A DNA stretch of 64,000 nucleotides from the NCBI GenBank assembly GCA_902790625.1, contig CADASP010000024.1, forward strand, positions 43,001 to 107,000, given 5' to 3'. Positions 8,180-17,021 of this stretch are shown one piece after another (the stretch's first letter is position 1; every line of letters starts with the position of its first letter). Source of the stretch: an uncultured Prevotellaceae bacterium. Lineage in GTDB: Bacteria > Bacteroidota > Bacteroidia > Bacteroidales > Bacteroidaceae. The notes beneath the pieces were generated by a model. It saw only the letters and a list, made by a program, of their open reading frames with translations. It did no database searches and had not been told where the DNA came from. The translations under genes were made by a program, and so were the position numbers.

Positions 8180-9508
8180 ATGAAAGCAAAACTATTATTC
8201 TGCCTCGCAGCCCTCTGCCCTCTGCTCGCAGCAGCGCAGATGGGTACGCGCTTTCCCTCGGAACGCAAAGTAATCAACGACCCCAAGACCGGCGTGGAGC
8301 TGGTGTTCCTGACCAGCAAGAGCGGAACAGGTGACTCGAAAATCTATCAGACGCACAACCAATGGACGGCCGACGGCAAATGGGTGGTCTTCCGCTCCAA
8401 TCGAGTGAAAGGCGAAGCCATGGCCGTGAATGAAGAGACGGGCGACATCGTGCAGGTGACGGAGGGCGGCTTCACGGGCATGCTCTGCGTGGCCCGCCAG
8501 TCGATGAACCTCTACATCATGCGCAATGCCAACGACAAGAACGGCAAGCGCGTGGGCATGGAAGTGGTGGAAATCAACCTGGAACGCCTATTCGCCGACT
8601 CAGAGGCTGGCAAGCTGAAGAGCAAGAAGAACTACGAACGCATCTGCGGAGTCATTCCCGCCGAGATGTGCAGCGAGGGCGACATGGCCCTGGATGGCAG
8701 CGAGACGTTTGCCTACTTCCGGCTCGACAAGGAGTATGCCCGCCGCATGCCCATCGCCGAGCCGATAGCCCCCAACTTTGGGCCGCGCCACATGGGGGCG
8801 GGGCCGGGTGGCATTGGCAAGATCGACCTCAAGACAGGCAAGGCCGAACCGGTGGTGGCCGTGCACTTCAAAGTGGGGCACATACAAGGCAATCCCTGGC
8901 ATCCCGGCGAAGTCATCTTCTGCTGGGAGACGGGCGGAAAAGCACCACAACGCACGTGGATGGTGAATGCCGACGGCACCAACCTGCGACCCATCTACCG
9001 GGAGTCGGAACACGACTGGGTGACCCACGAGGCGGTCATCAGCGCCGACGAACTGGTCATCGCCATCATCGGCCATCGGCCCATCAACAAGGATGAGAAG
9101 AAGGAGATTGCCGGGCTGGAGTCGTTTGCCACCTCCGACGATTGGGGCCCCTCGGGCACCAAGGAGTATCCCACGGGCATTGCCGTGGTGAACATGCGCA
9201 CACGCGAGCTGAAGCTCGAAGGACAAGTGAATGGCGACAACTTCTGGCACGTGGCTGGCTCGCAAGACGGACACTGGGTGGCGGGCGATGACTTCGCACG
9301 CGAGTTGTGGCTCATCGACCGACACACGGGAGAGCGCATCCTGCTATCGGCAGGCCACAAGACAACGGCACGCGACCACGTGCACCCCACCTTCAAACCC
9401 GATGGGACGGAGATAGAGATTCAGTCGGCCATGCTCAGCGAAGATGGGCGCTCCATGAACATCTGCATCGTGCGGCTGCCCAAGGAATTAATCAACCGTT
9501 ATAAATAG
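8180..9508 (+). CDS. Secreted oligogalacturonate lyase-like beta-propeller (PL22-like)
   Basis: 442 aa with a signal peptide (1-19, ending LLAAAQ). The protein is a TolB/oligogalacturonate-lyase-type propeller: blades show HNQWTADGKWVVFRSNR, WHPGEVIFCWETGG, WMVNADGTNLR and WVAGDDFARELWLID. Histidines that would fit the PL22 metal and catalytic site are His283 (WVTHE), His357 (NFWHVAG), His400 and His402 (RDHVHPTF). PL22 enzymes degrade unsaturated di- and oligogalacturonides, which fits the GH28 gene downstream. Most characterised PL22 enzymes are cytoplasmic, whereas this one appears exported. The family call rests on motifs; a non-catalytic propeller is the alternative. Confidence 0.7.
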   Translation: MKAKLLFCLAALCPLLAAAQMGTRFPSERKVINDPKTGVELVFLTSKSGTGDSKIYQTHNQWTADGKWVVFRSNRVKGEAMAVNEETGDIVQVTEGGFTGMLCVARQSMNLYIMRNANDKNGKRVGMEVVEINLERLFADSEAGKLKSKKNYERICGVIPAEMCSEGDMALDGSETFAYFRLDKEYARRMPIAEPIAPNFGPRHMGAGPGGIGKIDLKTGKAEPVVAVHFKVGHIQGNPWHPGEVIFCWETGGKAPQRTWMVNADGTNLRPIYRESEHDWVTHEAVISADELVIAIIGHRPINKDEKKEIAGLESFATSDDWGPSGTKEYPTGIAVVNMRTRELKLEGQVNGDNFWHVAGSQDGHWVAGDDFARELWLIDRHTGERILLSAGHKTTARDHVHPTFKPDGTEIEIQSAMLSEDGRSMNICIVRLPKELINRYK

Positions 9509-9547
9509 CAATGCGCTACGGTTTTACGAACAAGGCGCGCACAGTCG

Positions 9548-9614
9548 AAAATTTGGAGCGCTCCAAATGAAAAAAAGGCGTTGACTTTTTGAAAAAAGTC
9601 GCGCTCCAAATTTT
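9548..9614. repeat. 67-bp palindromic interspersed element, copy 1
   Basis: Left end ATTTGGAGCGCTCCAAAT, centre GGCGTTGACTTTTT, right end GCGCTCCAAATTTT. The same arrangement and length recur at 44068-44134 in the opposite orientation. It lies between the PL22-like and GH28 genes; the right-hand palindrome is half degenerated here. Confidence 0.75.
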
Positions 9615-9709
9615 AGCAAACGATACGCCTTTCTCAACCAAAGGCTTCGAGGACTCCAAAAACGAGGCGGGAATGTTGTTATTCTTTGAACCATTGCTAA
9701 ATATATATA

Positions 9710-11200
9710 ATGAGAAGAATCTTCACAGCTTTGCTCTTCGCATGGTGCTGCACGATGGGTGCAGCCACCTACGACGTGCGCGACTTCGGGGCTGTGGGCG
9801 ATGGCCGCCACATTGACTCGCCAGCCATCAACGCCGCCATTGAGAAGGCAGCCCAGGCCAAGCTGGCGGGGGCCGACGCCTCGGTGGTGGTGCTGCGAGG
9901 AGGCACGTTCCTCTGCTACAGCGTGCACCTGCAGAGCGGCATCACACTGCGCATCGAGGGCGACGCGGTGCTGAAGGCTGCCGCCCCCACCGACAGCGAA
10001 GGCTATGACGAGGCGGAACCCAACGACTCGCGATACCAGGACTTCGGACACAGCCACTGGCACAACTCGCTCATCTGGGGCGAAAGGCTGCACGATGTCA
10101 CGCTGGAAGGCGAAGGACTGATTGACGGCAGCGACGTGCTGACACGCGGCGGACAGCGCAAGAGCGCCACCGGACAGACCACGGCCAACAAGGCGCTGGC
10201 CATGCGCGACTGCCAGCGGGTGACCATCCGAGGGCTGCGCTTCAGCAGTTGCGGACACTTCGCCCTGCTGCTGACGGGTGTCGACGACCTGCTGATTGAA
10301 GGTGTGACTGCCGACACCAACCGCGACGGCTTCGACATCGACTGCTGCGAGCGTGTGACGGTGAGGAACTGCCGCGTGAACACCGTCAACGACGATGCCA
10401 TCGTGCTGAAGTGCTCCTACGCCTTAGGGTGGGCCAAGCCTACGCAGCACGTGCTGATAGAAGACTGCCACGTGAGCGGCTACGACGTGGGCACATTGCT
10501 CGACGGCACACACACCACCCAGACACAAAAGGCCCCCGACGGCGACGGACCCACGGGGCGCATCAAGTTGGGCACCGAGAGCAACGGCGGATTCCGACAC
10601 ATCGCCATACGCCGATGCACCTTCACCCACTGTAGGGGGCTGGCACTCGAAACGGTCGACGGGGCACCGATGGAGCACATCAGCGTGGACGACCTCAAGA
10701 TGACCGACATCTGCAACGCTCCGCTCTACATCCGCTTAGGCAGCCGAATGAGGGCACCCGAAGGCTTCCGACCGTCAACAGTCAGCGACATCAGCATCAG
10801 CCACGTCGACATCGACGATGCCGACAGCCGCTACGCCTGCCTCATCGTGGGGACAGAGGGCAACAGGATCAAGAAGGTGAGCCTGAGCGACATTCATATC
10901 CGTTTCCGTGGCGGGCTGACCCTCGACGACGTGGAGCAGCAGCGAGGCAGCAACCCCTTCTTCTTCGCTGCCGATGGCAAGGCGGGCATCAACCGTGGCA
11001 ACGAGAAAAACGGCTATCCCGAACCATCGGCCCACGGCATACAGCCTGCGTGGGGACTATCCATCAGGCATGCCGAGAAACTGACCTTCAACAACGTGCA
11101 TCTGGAAACCATGAAGCACGACGAGCGAAAGGCCATAGAAATGCACGACACGAAAAAGGTGCGATTTAAAAAGATGACAACCATCAACTCACAGCCATGA
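9710..11200 (+). CDS. Secreted GH28 polygalacturonase / rhamnogalacturonan hydrolase-type enzyme
   Basis: 496 aa; signal peptide ~1-19 (CCTMGAA) followed by the typical GH28 opening YDVRDFGAVGDG. This is a right-handed parallel beta-helix family that hydrolyses galacturonosyl bonds. Catalytic-site motifs visible: NRDGFDID (204-211, NTDG-like), the Asp pair in VNDDAIVLK (Asp228/Asp229), and GRIKLGTESNGG, which resembles the RIK and GSE..GG motifs of bacterial exo-type members. Preference for homogalacturonan or rhamnogalacturonan cannot be decided by eye. The gene ends in an ATGA overlap with the HTCS regulator, so enzyme and sensor are probably co-expressed. Confidence 0.9.
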   Translation: MRRIFTALLFAWCCTMGAATYDVRDFGAVGDGRHIDSPAINAAIEKAAQAKLAGADASVVVLRGGTFLCYSVHLQSGITLRIEGDAVLKAAAPTDSEGYDEAEPNDSRYQDFGHSHWHNSLIWGERLHDVTLEGEGLIDGSDVLTRGGQRKSATGQTTANKALAMRDCQRVTIRGLRFSSCGHFALLLTGVDDLLIEGVTADTNRDGFDIDCCERVTVRNCRVNTVNDDAIVLKCSYALGWAKPTQHVLIEDCHVSGYDVGTLLDGTHTTQTQKAPDGDGPTGRIKLGTESNGGFRHIAIRRCTFTHCRGLALETVDGAPMEHISVDDLKMTDICNAPLYIRLGSRMRAPEGFRPSTVSDISISHVDIDDADSRYACLIVGTEGNRIKKVSLSDIHIRFRGGLTLDDVEQQRGSNPFFFAADGKAGINRGNEKNGYPEPSAHGIQPAWGLSIRHAEKLTFNNVHLETMKHDERKAIEMHDTKKVRFKKMTTINSQP

Positions 11201-14200
11201 ATAAACGTCGGATTCTACTGCTGCTCTTGATTCACGCCTTGTGGACAGCAGCCTACCCAAACACGCAAATTGACAGCTCAAATGGACTGTCGAACAATTT
11301 CATCCTGTCGATGGCCCTCGACGGTGAGGGCAACGTGTGGGTGGGCACGGAGTCGGGACTCAACTGCATTGCGGGCCACACCATCAACGTGTATCGGCGC
11401 GAACAGCTGGGCATCCCCAACGAGAAGGTGATGGCGCTCTTCTACGACCGTCACCGCAACCGCATGCTGGTGGGCACCGAAATGGGACTCGTGGCCTACA
11501 ACTGCCAGCAAGGGCACTTCGGAGAGCAGATGCAGGGCGACGAGCTGGTGAGGTACAGTTTGGTGAGCATCGCCGACGACCACAGGCAGGGTGTCTGGCT
11601 CATCTATGGCAACGGACAGATACAGCATCTGGACTGCAGCACCAACCAGGTGACGACGTTCCCCACCCAGGTGCCCGACTGCCGATGTGGCATGGACGAC
11701 GGACAGGGGCTGCTATACATTGGCCACAACAAAGATGGCGTGAGCATCATCGACCAGAAGAAGGGCATCGTGGTGAGGCACTATCAGGGGGCTGAAGGGC
11801 TGAAGGTAGAGGGTGGACAGAATCTGCCCAGCAGCAACGTGAGGCGCATCGTGAAAGACAGCAGGGGGCAAATATGGATGGGCACCGACCAAGGGTTGGT
11901 GCTCTACAGGCCCGACACGGAATCGTTTGAGCTGGCCGACAATATTTCGGCGGCGGCGGGCGAGCGAGCCAACGTGTATGACATCATGGAGATGGCCGAC
12001 GGCCACCTGTGGACGGTGAACGACGTGGGCGGAGTGCTGACCGACGACGGCCGACAGGTGGAGACATCGTCGCAGAACACCCGCTGCATCCTGCAGGATG
12101 CCTACCACAACGTGTGGATTGGCAACCACAGCACCGGCGTGGACTTCATCCCCAGCCGCAAGCCCCTCTTCCAGCCACTCGCCCTGAACGACGGGAAGGC
12201 CATGCGCGTATATGGCATCACCAGCGACCAGCACGACAGGATATGGGTGAGCAGCGAGGACGAGCTGAGCATGCTGCAGCACGTAGGTGGAGCGTGGAAG
12301 GTGGAGGGCCATTGGCGAGTGGGCGGCATGAAGCACCGGACACACTCGTTTGCACGCTGCCTGATGGCCGACAGCAAAGGCTACGTGTGGATGGGAATGG
12401 AAGACGAGGGCGTGATACGCTTCGACACACAGCGGCAGACGTTTGAATCGATCGACATCGGCTACGGTGGCTGCGACATCCACTCGTTTATGGAAGACAA
12501 CGACGGGCGCACCTGGATAGGGGCCGAATTTGGCGTATGCGTCTATGACAAAGGCGTCGTCAGCCACCACGACGAGATGACACGGCTGGTGGGCAGGGCA
12601 CCGGTGACGAGCTTCTACCGACTGTCGCCCACACAGATGCTGGTCACCACGCATGGCAGCGGCCTCTACATCGTGAACACCACAACGATGAGCGCCCGCC
12701 AGCTGACGATGGCCGAAGGACTGCCCACGAACAACATCAACCAAGCACTGCGCCAGGGGGCGGGCTTCTGGCTGGCCACCTACGAGGGGGTGATTCATCT
12801 GCCCGACATCGACGACCTGAGCCACTTCACCATCTATGACACCAAAGCCGGACTGGCCGACCGACAGATATATGCCATCCAGCAAGATGCGCAGGGGCGC
12901 GTGTGGGCCAGCACCTACACCGGCATCGTATGCCTCGACACCGTCACGGGGCGCTTTCACAACTATGGCCAACAGCACAAGCTGAATGCCAGCGGATTCA
13001 TGGGGGGCACCGCCACCACGCTGAGCGATGGCAGCATCGCCTTCGGCACCTCCAAGGGTGTGTACTATTTCCACCCCGACGAGACCGACGCCGACGTGGA
13101 GGTGTCGCCCGTCAGGATTGTGGGGTGCGAAGTGTTCAGCCCCACAGGCGAAGAAGACAGCTCGCCCCAATATCTGCTGCCCCACGGCGACGGACGCCTG
13201 ACGATGACGCACCAGCAGAACACGCTGCGAATAGCATTCGCCGTGGGCGACTATGCACAGGGCGACGATGTGGACTATTCGTACATGATGGAAGGGCTGA
13301 GCGACAAATGGTATCCGTGCGAGAACGACCGCGAAGTGATATTCCGCAGTCTGCGACCAGGCAACTACACCTTCGTGCTAAGGGCAAAGCTGAGGAGCCA
13401 AGACTGGGAGAAGGCAGCCACCACACAACTCGGCATACGCATCACACCACCGTTCTGGCAGTCGTGGTGGGCCTATCTGCTCTATGCTGCCCTGGCATTG
13501 GCCGCCCTGCTGCTGCTGATACAGCAATACAAGCGCCGCATAGCACTGCACAACTCGCTGGAGATGACGCGAAGGGAGAGTCTGCAAAAGCAAGAGCTGA
13601 ACGAAGAGCGGCTGCGATTCTTCACCAACATCACCCACGAGCTGCGCACGCCGCTCACACTGATACTGGGGCCGCTGGAAGACTTGGCAGCCGACCGCAG
13701 CCTGACGGCGGGAAGCAGGAGAAAAGTGGAGATGATCAACAAGAGTGCCGGGCGGCTTCGCGACCTCATCAACCAGATTCTGGAGTTCAGGAAGACGGAG
13801 ACGCAGAACCGCACACTGACGGTGGCAAGGGGCGACATCGGACAGTTCGTCAAGGAAATTGTGCTCAACTACAGGGAGCTGAACCGAAACCAGCAAGTGG
13901 ACATCAGCTATCACCAGAAGAGCGACCTGCCCTTGGTGTATTTCGACTCGGAGGTCATAGCCACCGTGCTCAACAACCTGCTCTCGAATGCCGTCAAATA
14001 CACCGAGCAAGGCAGCATCGACGTGACGGCCGAGGCTACCGCCGACAGCCAAATCAGCATCCACGTGGCCGACACGGGCTATGGCATCGCCGCCGATGCA
14101 CTGCCACACATCTTCGACCGCTACTATCAAGCCAAAGGCAGCCACCAGGCTTCGGGAACGGGCATCGGACTGTCGCTGGTGAAGTCGCTCGTCGACTTGC

Positions 14201-15159
14201 ACGAAGCCCAGATAGCGGTGCAAAGCGAGGAGGGCAAAGGCTGCGAGTTCATCATCACACTGTCGGCCGACAACACCTATCCCAACGCATTGCACAAGGA
14301 GGACAATGAGAAGGAAGAGCAAAACATGAAAAACGAGAAAGCTGCCGACGAAGGGGATGAAGGCACCGACGCACAACAGACACCCCTGCTGCTGATAGTG
14401 GAAGACAACGAAGACATCCGGCAGTATATCGTCGACTCATTGGTCGACGACTACAGGATTCTGCAAGCCAAGAACGGACTGGAGGGAACGGCACTGGCCA
14501 ACGAGCATCTGCCCGACATGATTGTCAGCGACATCATGATGCCCAAGATGAATGGCATAGAGCTGACAAAGCAGCTCAAGGGCAACATCCAGACCAGCCA
14601 CATACCCATCATCCTGCTGACGGCAAAAGACACCGACGAAGACAAAGAGGAAGGTTACGACAGCGGGGCCGACTCCTATCTCACCAAGCCCTTCACGGCC
14701 AAGCTGCTCACCAGCCGCATCAGGAACCTGCTGGCCAACAGAAGACGACTGGCAGAGCAACTGAGCAACAACGGTGTGGAAAGCATACCGTCGTCGAACA
14801 CCGTAGCACAGGAAAACCAGCTCAGCCGACTGGACCGTGAGTTCATGGAGCGACTGAACAAAACCATCGAGGAGCACATCATGCAGACCGACATCGACAT
14901 GGCGTTCCTCACCGACAAGATGGCGATGAGCCACAGCACCTTCTACCGAAAGGTGAAAGCACTGACGGGCCTCACGGCCAAGGAGTATGTGCGCAAACAG
15001 CGGTTGCGCCATTGCTACAAGCTGCTGCAAAGCGGCGACTACAACGTGACGGAAGCCGCCATGATGACGGGCTTCAACCAAATGGCACACTTCCGCGAAG
15101 TGTTCAAGAAAGAGTTCGGCATACTCCCATCAGAACTCACCAGAAAGGCCCCTCATTAA
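11197..15159 (+). CDS. Hybrid two-component system regulator (HTCS) of the pectin locus
   Basis: 1320 aa single-protein sensor and regulator. Signal sequence/TM ~1-20; periplasmic double propeller of Reg_prop repeats (NVWVGTESGLNCI, GQIWMGTDQGLVLY, GRTWIGAEFGVCVY, GRVWASTYTGIVCL); Y_Y_Y domain ~660-740; TM ~755-777; HisKA with His814 in NITHELRTPL; HATPase with DTGYGIAADALPHIFDRYYQ; receiver with Asp1112 in SDIMMPKMNG; C-terminal AraC helix-turn-helix (~1215-1320, STFYRKVKALTGLTAKEY). By family precedent it binds a pectin oligosaccharide in the periplasm and activates the flanking operons. A charged linker (HKEDNEKEEQNMKNEK) joins HATPase and receiver. Confidence 0.95.
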   Translation: MNKRRILLLLLIHALWTAAYPNTQIDSSNGLSNNFILSMALDGEGNVWVGTESGLNCIAGHTINVYRREQLGIPNEKVMALFYDRHRNRMLVGTEMGLVAYNCQQGHFGEQMQGDELVRYSLVSIADDHRQGVWLIYGNGQIQHLDCSTNQVTTFPTQVPDCRCGMDDGQGLLYIGHNKDGVSIIDQKKGIVVRHYQGAEGLKVEGGQNLPSSNVRRIVKDSRGQIWMGTDQGLVLYRPDTESFELADNISAAAGERANVYDIMEMADGHLWTVNDVGGVLTDDGRQVETSSQNTRCILQDAYHNVWIGNHSTGVDFIPSRKPLFQPLALNDGKAMRVYGITSDQHDRIWVSSEDELSMLQHVGGAWKVEGHWRVGGMKHRTHSFARCLMADSKGYVWMGMEDEGVIRFDTQRQTFESIDIGYGGCDIHSFMEDNDGRTWIGAEFGVCVYDKGVVSHHDEMTRLVGRAPVTSFYRLSPTQMLVTTHGSGLYIVNTTTMSARQLTMAEGLPTNNINQALRQGAGFWLATYEGVIHLPDIDDLSHFTIYDTKAGLADRQIYAIQQDAQGRVWASTYTGIVCLDTVTGRFHNYGQQHKLNASGFMGGTATTLSDGSIAFGTSKGVYYFHPDETDADVEVSPVRIVGCEVFSPTGEEDSSPQYLLPHGDGRLTMTHQQNTLRIAFAVGDYAQGDDVDYSYMMEGLSDKWYPCENDREVIFRSLRPGNYTFVLRAKLRSQDWEKAATTQLGIRITPPFWQSWWAYLLYAALALAALLLLIQQYKRRIALHNSLEMTRRESLQKQELNEERLRFFTNITHELRTPLTLILGPLEDLAADRSLTAGSRRKVEMINKSAGRLRDLINQILEFRKTETQNRTLTVARGDIGQFVKEIVLNYRELNRNQQVDISYHQKSDLPLVYFDSEVIATVLNNLLSNAVKYTEQGSIDVTAEATADSQISIHVADTGYGIAADALPHIFDRYYQAKGSHQASGTGIGLSLVKSLVDLHEAQIAVQSEEGKGCEFIITLSADNTYPNALHKEDNEKEEQNMKNEKAADEGDEGTDAQQTPLLLIVEDNEDIRQYIVDSLVDDYRILQAKNGLEGTALANEHLPDMIVSDIMMPKMNGIELTKQLKGNIQTSHIPIILLTAKDTDEDKEEGYDSGADSYLTKPFTAKLLTSRIRNLLANRRRLAEQLSNNGVESIPSSNTVAQENQLSRLDREFMERLNKTIEEHIMQTDIDMAFLTDKMAMSHSTFYRKVKALTGLTAKEYVRKQRLRHCYKLLQSGDYNVTEAAMMTGFNQMAHFREVFKKEFGILPSELTRKAPH

Positions 15160-15220
15160 GTGAGAGGTGGGAGGTGGGAGGTGAGAGGTGAGAGGTGAGA
15201 AGTGAGAAGTGGGAGGTGAA
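15160..15220 (+). repeat. GTGAGAGGTGGGAG-type tandem repeat after HTCS gene
   Basis: Eight or so imperfect 7-bp units (GTGAGAG, GTGGGAG, GTGAGAA) start directly after the HTCS stop codon. Related tracts lie at 16832-16902, 46009-46076 and, reversed, at 47981-48034 and inside the gene at 18230. Confidence 0.8.
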
Positions 15221-15227
15221 GACTTTC

Positions 15228-15276
15228 CCCCTCTGCTCCCCCGCCCCTGGGGGAGGGGTCGGTGGAGGGGTCTGTA
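15228..15276. repeat. GC-rich CCCC...GGGGAGGGGTC element, half copy
   Basis: Sequence of the form CCCGCCCCTGGGGGAGGGGT then GGTGGAGGGGTCTGTA. It matches one arm of the large inverted repeat at 61997-62118, which also reads into GGGGTCTGTA. Confidence 0.6.
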
Positions 15277-15395
15277 ACCATTAGCAACTTTGATTCAAGG
15301 GAACATCAAATAGGGCAACCTATGTTCAAAAGCGGAACAGACCTGTCAGGACGAGTTTTGAGAAAGATATTGACAAAACGGCCATTTAACCCCTC

Positions 15396-15904
15396 CATAA
15401 TTCAAAAATTCTGCGCGAGAAAACTTTTGGTCGAAAATTTTCGAATTTTGAGAGGGTTCGCTAAACGATTGTCATTCAATTGGTTTGACTGGATTTAGCG
15501 AAAAAAAGGCATCGCTGGCTTCAAAAAGTCAACGCCGAAAAAAAATTTGGCGTTGACTTTTTATTTTTTGGCGTGCTTACAAAACCGCGAAAAGGCACCA
15601 AATAGGGGCTAAAAACGTGCACAAAACCATGGTGTATGTGCAAAAATTTGGCTTTTCCCCCTCGGTTCTCCATCTGTCAAGGGTTGAACAATGCTCCCAA
15701 ACGGGCGTTTTTCGCGCTAGATTGCCTCGAAATCGTGAACAAATTTTTCATTGAAAGATTTTGACATTCTTTCCGGTCTTTAGCCATCGGGTGTTCTATT
15801 TCGTAACAACTCAAAAACCTTTCAAGGTACGGTTGAAAAGACGGTAACGTTTTTTGAAGATTCCAGACGCTTTCAGCGTCTTTTCTACCGTACAGTACGA
15901 AACC
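15396..15904 (+). repeat. Composite non-coding repeat, copy A
   Basis: Three blocks appear in the same order on the minus strand at 62634-61893. Block 1 (15396-15536) contains GAGAAAACTTTTGG, TTTTGAGAGGGTT and AAAAAGTCAACGCC. Block 2 (15537-15690) contains AATTTGGCGTTG, GGCGTGCTTACA and TGCACAAAACC. Block 3 (15828-15904) contains TTTTTTGAAGATTCCAGACG with a small GACGCT/AGCGTC hairpin before TTTT. Spacing within blocks 1-2 is almost identical in both copies. The gene-free stretch 15160-16166 otherwise holds only the neighbouring repeats and the ung promoter; I see no convincing protein. Confidence 0.8.
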
Positions 15905-15966
15905 TTTTTTCCTGTAATGATTATCCGCATATTAGTGAATAGTTTGGGACTGTAATAATGAGCGCA

Positions 15967-16051
15967 AAAGCCCCAGAGGGGCTATATTGTGGGTGGGGCG
16001 CTTTTACAGGGGCGATGCCCCTGCCTATATTCTGTCGCCCCTTCGGGGCTT
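15967..16051 (+). repeat. REP-like palindrome doublet
   Basis: AAGCCCCAGAGGGGCT, then CAGGGGCGATGCCCCTG (16007-16023) and, 12 nt on, CGCCCCTTCGGGGCTT (16036-16051). The last two hairpins recur with the same 12-nt spacing at 61789-61833. Confidence 0.75.
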
Positions 16052-16090
16052 ATACGTTCATAACAATCGTCCTAAGAAACCGTTTTTTTC

Positions 16091-16121
16091 TTTGCAGTTT
16101 AGCAGTTATTTCGTATTTTTG
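16091..16121 (+). promoter_or_regulatory. ung promoter
   Basis: TTTG (16091-16094) and TATTTTTG (16114-16121) separated by 19 bp match the Bacteroidetes housekeeping sigma consensus. Predicted leader is about 40 nt. Confidence 0.75.
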
Positions 16122-16166
16122 CAGGTAGTTTATCCTTTAAGCCACCAAAAACAAACAATTACAGCC

Positions 16167-16832
16167 ATGAACGTGCAGATAGAGACATCATGGAAACAGC
16201 AGTTGCAGGGAGAGTTCGCGAAACCTTACTTTGCACAGCTGTGCGACCGCGTCAGGCAGGAATATACCGCCGGCACGTGCTATCCGCCAGGGCGACAGAT
16301 TTTCAATGCCTTCAACCTGTGCCCCTTCGAGGCGGTGAAGGTGGTGATCATCGGCCAAGACCCCTACCATGAGCCAGGACAGGCCCACGGGCTGAGCTTC
16401 TCGGTGCAGGACGGCGTGGCACTGCCGCCATCGCTCATCAACATCTTCAAGGAGATAGAGATGGACTTGGGCACTCCCCCACCCGCTTCGGGCAACCTGG
16501 AGCGATGGGCGCGACAGGGGGTGCTGCTGCTCAACGCGTCGCTCACCGTGAGGGCACACCAAGCCAACAGCCACGCCATGCTGGGATGGCACGAGTTTAC
16601 CGACGCAGCCATCGCCGCATTGGCCAGAGGCCGACAGCACGTGGTCTACATGTTGTGGGGCCGCTATGCGCAGGGAAAGGCGTGGATGATTCCCAAGGAC
16701 TGCAACCTGGTGCTGCAAAGCGTGCACCCATCGCCACTATCGGCCAACCGTGGCGGATGGTTCGGCCAGCACCAGTTCTCGCGCTGCAACCAGTATCTGC
16801 AGGAGAACGGGCTGACACCGATTGCTTGGTAG
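16167..16832 (+). CDS. ung: Uracil-DNA glycosylase (family 1)
   Basis: 221 aa, cytoplasmic, the usual length of UNG. It removes uracil from DNA as the first step of base excision repair. Family motifs are intact: GQDPYHEPGQAHGLSFSV with catalytic Asp65, LLLNASLTVR, and the C-terminal HPSPLSANRGGWFG loop with the catalytic His. The start at 16167 is preferred over upstream in-frame codons because the promoter (-7 at 16114-16121) lies inside that longer frame and MNVQIETSWK is where homologues begin. Monocistronic by appearance. Confidence 0.96.
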   Translation: MNVQIETSWKQQLQGEFAKPYFAQLCDRVRQEYTAGTCYPPGRQIFNAFNLCPFEAVKVVIIGQDPYHEPGQAHGLSFSVQDGVALPPSLINIFKEIEMDLGTPPPASGNLERWARQGVLLLNASLTVRAHQANSHAMLGWHEFTDAAIAALARGRQHVVYMLWGRYAQGKAWMIPKDCNLVLQSVHPSPLSANRGGWFGQHQFSRCNQYLQENGLTPIAW

Positions 16833-16902
16833 AGGAGTGAGGAGTGAGGAGTTAGGAGTGAGGAGTGAGGAGTGAGGAGTGAGGAGTGAGTGGTGAGTGG
16901 AG
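16832..16902 (+). repeat. GAGGAGT tandem repeat
   Basis: About ten imperfect copies of the 7-bp unit GAGGAGT/GTGAGGA directly abut the ung stop codon, one with GTTAGGA. Same family as 15160-15220. Confidence 0.8.
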
Positions 16903-16954
16903 GATAGAACTGCAGTAGCCGCTCGGCTCTGCCGCTTGCTACCAACGGGACGCA

Positions 16955-17011
16955 AGAAATTCTTCACTCTTCATTCTTCATTCTTCACTTAAAAGAAATT
17001 CTTCACTTAAC
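16955..17011 (+). repeat. TTCTTCACTCTTCATT leader repeat, copy 1
   Basis: Reads GCAAGAAATTCTTCACTC then TTCATTCTTCA units and AAAAGAAATTCTTCACTTAA, ending ~10 bp before the ATG at 17022. A close relative lies upstream of the GH115 gene (59030-59103). Confidence 0.7.
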
Positions 17012-17021
17012 AACGCAGAAT

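Noticed and set aside
11713..14376. Long minus-strand frames and the frame at 12903-14309 within the HTCS gene
   Set aside because: All overlap the continuous HTCS reading frame with intact kinase, receiver and AraC motifs; their products are low-complexity.
15160..15220. Tandem GTGAGAG units considered as a CRISPR array
   Set aside because: 7-bp imperfect units without spacers and no cas genes nearby.
15262..15498. 78-codon frame in the composite repeat, with a related frame at 62376-62603 (minus)
   Set aside because: A 21-codon segment aligns in frame between copies, but the rest diverges, codon use is atypical and there is no promoter or ribosome site; treated as repeat DNA.
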